Source: Acinetobacter courvalinii | GTDB taxonomy: Bacteria; Pseudomonadota; Gammaproteobacteria; Pseudomonadales; Moraxellaceae | Assembly (NCBI RefSeq): GCF_014635545.1 | Contig: NZ_BMDA01000001.1 | Span: 450,739 to 514,738, forward strand | DNA length: 64,000 bases | Reading direction: 5' to 3' | Shown: positions 61,863 to 64,000 of the stretch, one piece after another | How the letters are laid out: every line of letters begins with the position of its first letter | How positions within the stretch are numbered: the stretch's first letter is position 1 | Notes under the pieces: model-generated | The model's input: only the letters and a program-made list of their open reading frames with translations | The model's database searches: none | Told to the model about the DNA's origin: nothing | Program-made: the position numbers and the translations under genes

Positions 61863-61891
61863 TTGTCATGAAGAACGTTTCTCTCTAATAT
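61863..61891 (+). promoter_or_regulatory. sigma-70 promoter of first tRNA pair
   Basis: TTGTCA (-35) and TAATAT (-10) with a 17-bp spacer, 12 bp upstream of tRNA-Leu. The same arrangement is found before the second pair. Confidence 0.85.
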
Positions 61892-61902
61892 GCATACCCA
61901 TC

Positions 61903-61987
61903 GGGGGCGTGGCGAAATTGGTAGACGCACTGGATTTAGGTTCCAGCGCCGCAAGGTGTAAGAGTTCGAGTCTCTTCGCCCCCACCA
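61903..61987 (+). tRNA. tRNA-Leu (anticodon UAG), copy 1
   Basis: 85 bases including CCA. The acceptor GGGGGCG pairs with CGCCCCC, the anticodon stem is CTGGA/TCCAG with loop TTTAGGT (anticodon TAG), a long variable arm is present, and the T loop is TTCGAGT. Decodes CUA. A T-rich hairpin follows. Confidence 0.96.
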
Positions 61988-61992
61988 AATTT

Positions 61993-62019
61993 AAAAAGCA
62001 AGGTTACCTTGCTTTTTTT
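61993..62019 (+). terminator. hairpin after tRNA-Leu copy 1
   Basis: AAAAAGCAAGG and CCTTGCTTTTT around TTA, followed by T residues. It lies between Leu and Trp tRNA genes, so some transcripts probably end here; the same hairpin shape recurs in copy 2. Confidence 0.8.
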
Positions 62020-62055
62020 ATGGTTAAGTCTTTTAGGCTTTAATCATGCGGTTAT

Positions 62056-62129
62056 AGAGGATTGGTGTAATGGTAGCATGACGGTCTCCAAAACCGTTCG
62101 TCAAGGTTCGAGTCCTTGATCCTCTGCCA
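62056..62129 (+). tRNA. tRNA-Trp (anticodon CCA), copy 1
   Basis: 74 bases including CCA. Acceptor AGAGGAT/ATCCTCT, D arm with end G-T pairs, anticodon stem ACGGT/ACCGT and loop CTCCAAA (anticodon CCA), 4-nt variable loop, T loop TTCGAGT, discriminator G. A1-U72 and G73 suit TrpRS. The D loop and variable loop are shorter than in E. coli tRNA-Trp. Confidence 0.9.
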
Positions 62130-62135
62130 AATCTG

Positions 62136-62164
62136 AAAAGGACTTTTTATAAAGTCCTTTTTTT
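62136..62164 (+). terminator. terminator after first tRNA pair
   Basis: AAAAGGACTTT and AAAGTCCTTTT arms around TTAT with a following T run, 6 bp after tRNA-Trp copy 1. Confidence 0.88.
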
Positions 62165-62238
62165 ATGTCTGTTATTTTCTCAGTTGTATATTAAAAAAGC
62201 ATTAGGTTTCATAGACATGTTTTTTTTATAAAAAGGGC

Positions 62239-62267
62239 TTGTCATGAGCAAAGTTTCTCTCTAATAT
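62239..62267 (+). promoter_or_regulatory. sigma-70 promoter of second tRNA pair
   Basis: TTGTCA and TAATAT with a 17-bp spacer, 11 bp upstream of tRNA-Leu copy 2. Confidence 0.85.
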
Positions 62268-62278
62268 ACACACCCATC

Positions 62279-62363
62279 GGGGGCGTGGCGAAATTGGTAG
62301 ACGCACTGGATTTAGGTTCCAGCGCCGCAAGGTGTAAGAGTTCGAGTCTCTTCGCCCCCACCA
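62279..62363 (+). tRNA. tRNA-Leu (anticodon UAG), copy 2
   Basis: All 85 bases are identical to copy 1 at 61903-61987. It lies 376 bp downstream of copy 1, in the second half of a tandem duplication. Confidence 0.96.
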
Positions 62364-62432
62364 AATTTAAAAGAGCAAGGCCATCTTGCTTTTTTTATGG
62401 TTAAGCCTGTTAGGCAATAACCATGCTGTTAT

Positions 62433-62506
62433 AGAGGATTGGTGTAATGGTAGCATGACGGTCTCCAAAACCGTTCGTCAAGGTTCGAGTCCTTGATCCT
62501 CTGCCA
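62433..62506 (+). tRNA. tRNA-Trp (anticodon CCA), copy 2
   Basis: All 74 bases are identical to copy 1 at 62056-62129. Confidence 0.9.
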
Positions 62507-62513
62507 AATAAAT

Positions 62514-62545
62514 AAAAAAGCCCTTGTGAAAACAAGGGCTTTTTT
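62514..62545 (+). terminator. terminator after second tRNA pair
   Basis: AAAAAAGCCCTTGT and ACAAGGGCTTTTTT are exact 14-bp arms around GAAA. Confidence 0.92.
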
Positions 62546-62839
62546 ATTTGTCTGTGATATGTCCTTATCTCATCTCTCTTTTAAAAAGCGTATTATCTTT
62601 TATAAATCTTGCATTCAAATTGAAATGCAGGTGATTCAATCAGTACTGGCAGCAGATTCTGTGGATTTGAAAAATTTAAAATGACGGTTTTACAATCAAC
62701 TAGTATGAATGGATAAAAAGACTTTATTTTTATTACTATTGTAATTATTTATTCACTATAGTAAATTAAATTCATGGTGAATGATTCATTCTAGAGGAAT
62801 TCTTTGCCTAAATTTTAAGTTTATGTGAAGAGATATAAA
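62546..62839. other. AT-rich intergenic region
   Basis: About 290 bp between the tRNA terminator and the acetyltransferase start. No gene, tRNA remnant or attachment-site-like sequence was recognised. Confidence 0.5.
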
Positions 62840-63283
62840 ATGTTAGATATTCGTATGTCGCGTCCGGATGAGGGTGCTGAGGTGATTGCAATCTGGAAAA
62901 GTTCTGTTGATGCAACTCACCAGTTTCTTAAGCCTGAAGATCGTCTTGAAATTGAGAAAGAGGTGGTTGGCTTTTTTTCAGAGACGCCTGTATGGGTTGC
63001 TGTAAATCCGGAAGATCAACCGCTGGGCTTTATGTTCTTGCATGAAGGGCATATGGAAGCATTATTCATTGCTGCCACAGCCCGTGGACAAGGCGTTGGA
63101 AAGTTTTTGGTATCTCATGCTTTAACGCTATATCCTAATCTTACCATTGATGTGAATGAGCAAAACCAGCAGGCGGTTGGATTTTATCAACATCTCGGTT
63201 TTCAGGTAACAGGACGCTCAGAACTTGATAGTCAAGGCCGAGCCTATCCATTATTACATCTTGCGATTAACTCCAAGGCTTAA
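62840..63283 (+). CDS. GNAT-family N-acetyltransferase, YjaB-like
   Basis: A 147-residue GNAT protein closely following E. coli YjaB: IRMSRPDEGAEVIAIWKSSVDATHQFL at the start, HMEALFIAATARGQGVGKFLVSHAL (acetyl-CoA loop RGQGVGK) and NEQNQQAVGFYQHLGFQVTGRSELD near the end. Acyl acceptor unknown. The ATG at 62840 is used because it starts MLDIRMSR; the longer frame begins at a GTG. Alone between the tRNA cluster and a regulator gene. Confidence 0.9.
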   Translation: MLDIRMSRPDEGAEVIAIWKSSVDATHQFLKPEDRLEIEKEVVGFFSETPVWVAVNPEDQPLGFMFLHEGHMEALFIAATARGQGVGKFLVSHALTLYPNLTIDVNEQNQQAVGFYQHLGFQVTGRSELDSQGRAYPLLHLAINSKA

Positions 63284-63354
63284 TACTATTTTTATTAAAT
63301 CATAGCTACTGGGTTAGCTGATTAGGGGTGAAATCTGGTTTTGACCCTTCATTG

Positions 63355-63945
63355 CTAACTCTGTTTCTGGCCAAAACTCACCATATAAACACAAGGTTGT
63401 TGATTATCAGGATTGGTTAATTGGCAATCTGCAGGTTGAGTGAGTGCGATGCAATCTCCAGTTTCCAGATGAAAGCGTTGTGTATCAACTTGAATATCAA
63501 GTTGTCCGCTTAATATCCAAATGGTTTGTCCATTAAGATGCTGGTATGCGCTTGAAGGAATGCTGAATTGTCCTGCCGGTGGAACTTCGACTTTAATCAT
63601 TTCCGGATTTGCGCCTGCGGGCGAGATTGACCAGCGGGTAAGTCCCAATTGTGTGTCTGTCCAATAGTGTTGTTGCGATTTTTTAGAGACCAATACATGT
63701 GTGTTTTGGCTGAGTTCAGCTTCTGCAAATAATTTGGATAGGGTAATGCCCAAGGCACTGGCCAAGCGGCTGAGAATGGCTGCACTTGGACTGGAAGCCC
63801 CGCGCTCAACCTTGCTGATCATGGCTTGGCTGACGCCTGAATATTGTGCTAATTCGGCAACAGTCCATCCCTTACTTTTTCTTTGCTTAAGTAGTAAACG
63901 AGCAATTTCATTATCAAGCATCTGACTGTCAGCTTTTTCAACCAT
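63355..63945 (-). CDS. XRE-cupin transcriptional regulator
   Basis: A 196-residue regulator. An N-terminal Cro/C1-type helix-turn-helix (about 10-68; GWTVAELAQYSGVSQAMISKVERGASSPSAAILSRLASALG) is followed by a C-terminal cupin domain (about 110-190; PAGQFSIPSSAYQHLNGQTIWILSGQLDIQV, LETGDCIALTQP). Such regulators often control an adjacent transporter or enzyme gene in the other direction; the target lies outside the window, upstream of this start. The ATG at 63945 has AGG 8 nt upstream and is preferred to the TTG at 63960. Confidence 0.88.
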   Translation of the reverse strand: MVEKADSQMLDNEIARLLLKQRKSKGWTVAELAQYSGVSQAMISKVERGASSPSAAILSRLASALGITLSKLFAEAELSQNTHVLVSKKSQQHYWTDTQLGLTRWSISPAGANPEMIKVEVPPAGQFSIPSSAYQHLNGQTIWILSGQLDIQVDTQRFHLETGDCIALTQPADCQLTNPDNQQPCVYMVSFGQKQS

Positions 63946-64000
63946 GAGATGAACCTGCAATTTCGGACAGGCATATTATGCGACAGAAATGAGATGAATG

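Noticed and set aside
61837-62043. A 68-codon plus-strand frame across tRNA-Leu copy 1
   Set aside because: It is entirely explained by the tRNA gene and its flanking promoter and hairpin; there is no ribosome site.
61863-62545. The tRNA repeat as an integrase attachment site or island border
   Set aside because: No integrase, transposase or partial tRNA copy is near; both tRNA pairs are complete.
62493-62684. A 63-codon plus-strand frame starting inside tRNA-Trp copy 2
   Set aside because: It begins within the tRNA and crosses a strong terminator; composition is not coding-like.

Overview
The window is chromosomal DNA of an Acinetobacter-type gammaproteobacterium (Moraxellaceae). Evidence: low G+C, a complete hydroxycinnamate (hca) gene set in the gene order known from Acinetobacter baylyi ADP1, a vanABKP vanillate set, and a 203-residue UmuD whose cleavage and catalytic residues (A83, S119, K156) fall at the numbers of the Acinetobacter regulator UmuDAb. 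No rRNA, transposase, integrase or CRISPR array was found.

Layout. 1-6.0 kb: end of a LysR regulator, a Fur-box TonB siderophore receptor, a DUF4377 lipoprotein, an exported acetamidase/formamidase and a DUF1826 protein. 6.0-9.8 kb: an AT-rich stretch with two perfect palindromes and a lone 1083-residue UPF1-like helicase. 9.9-27.6 kb: a catabolic supercluster. hcaABCDE-DUF3237-hcaFG (minus strand) diverges from hcaK-hcaR; then vanR, vanBA (minus), vanK and vanP follow. Together these take chlorogenate and ferulate-type acids through CoA thioesters to aldehydes, then vanillate, then protocatechuate, with uptake by two OprD porins and two aromatic-acid MFS carriers. HcaR and VanR sites can be read in the two divergent intergenic regions. 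27.7-31.8 kb: EamA exporter, LysR regulators and a DUF4424 protein. 32.1-38.3 kb: a 5-oxoprolinase-type cluster (NRAMP carrier, pxpA, DUF1445, fused pxpBC, biotin carboxylase-BCCP).

38.4-44.6 kb: an AT-rich region of small orphan genes, including two paralogues (69 and 78 residues) that share an upstream sequence element. It ends in a small divergent gene (possible ddrR), umuD and an intact umuC, with a 27-bp UmuDAb-like operator. 44.6-61.8 kb: mostly housekeeping and metabolic genes (LysR/azoR, MBL hydrolase, a divergent HolD candidate, ghrB, an acyltransferase, a BepA-like protease, yqeY-rpsU, tsaD, TetR/EamA, DUF815 ATPase) and an overlapping patatin-lipase/atypical-kinase pair. 61.9-62.5 kb: a tandem duplication of tRNA-Leu(UAG) plus tRNA-Trp(CCA), each copy with its own strong promoter. 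The window ends with a YjaB-like acetyltransferase and an XRE-cupin regulator.

Functional calls rest on motif and family recognition by eye. Start sites were moved from the longest ORF to the codon with the best Shine-Dalgarno spacing where the sequence allowed it.
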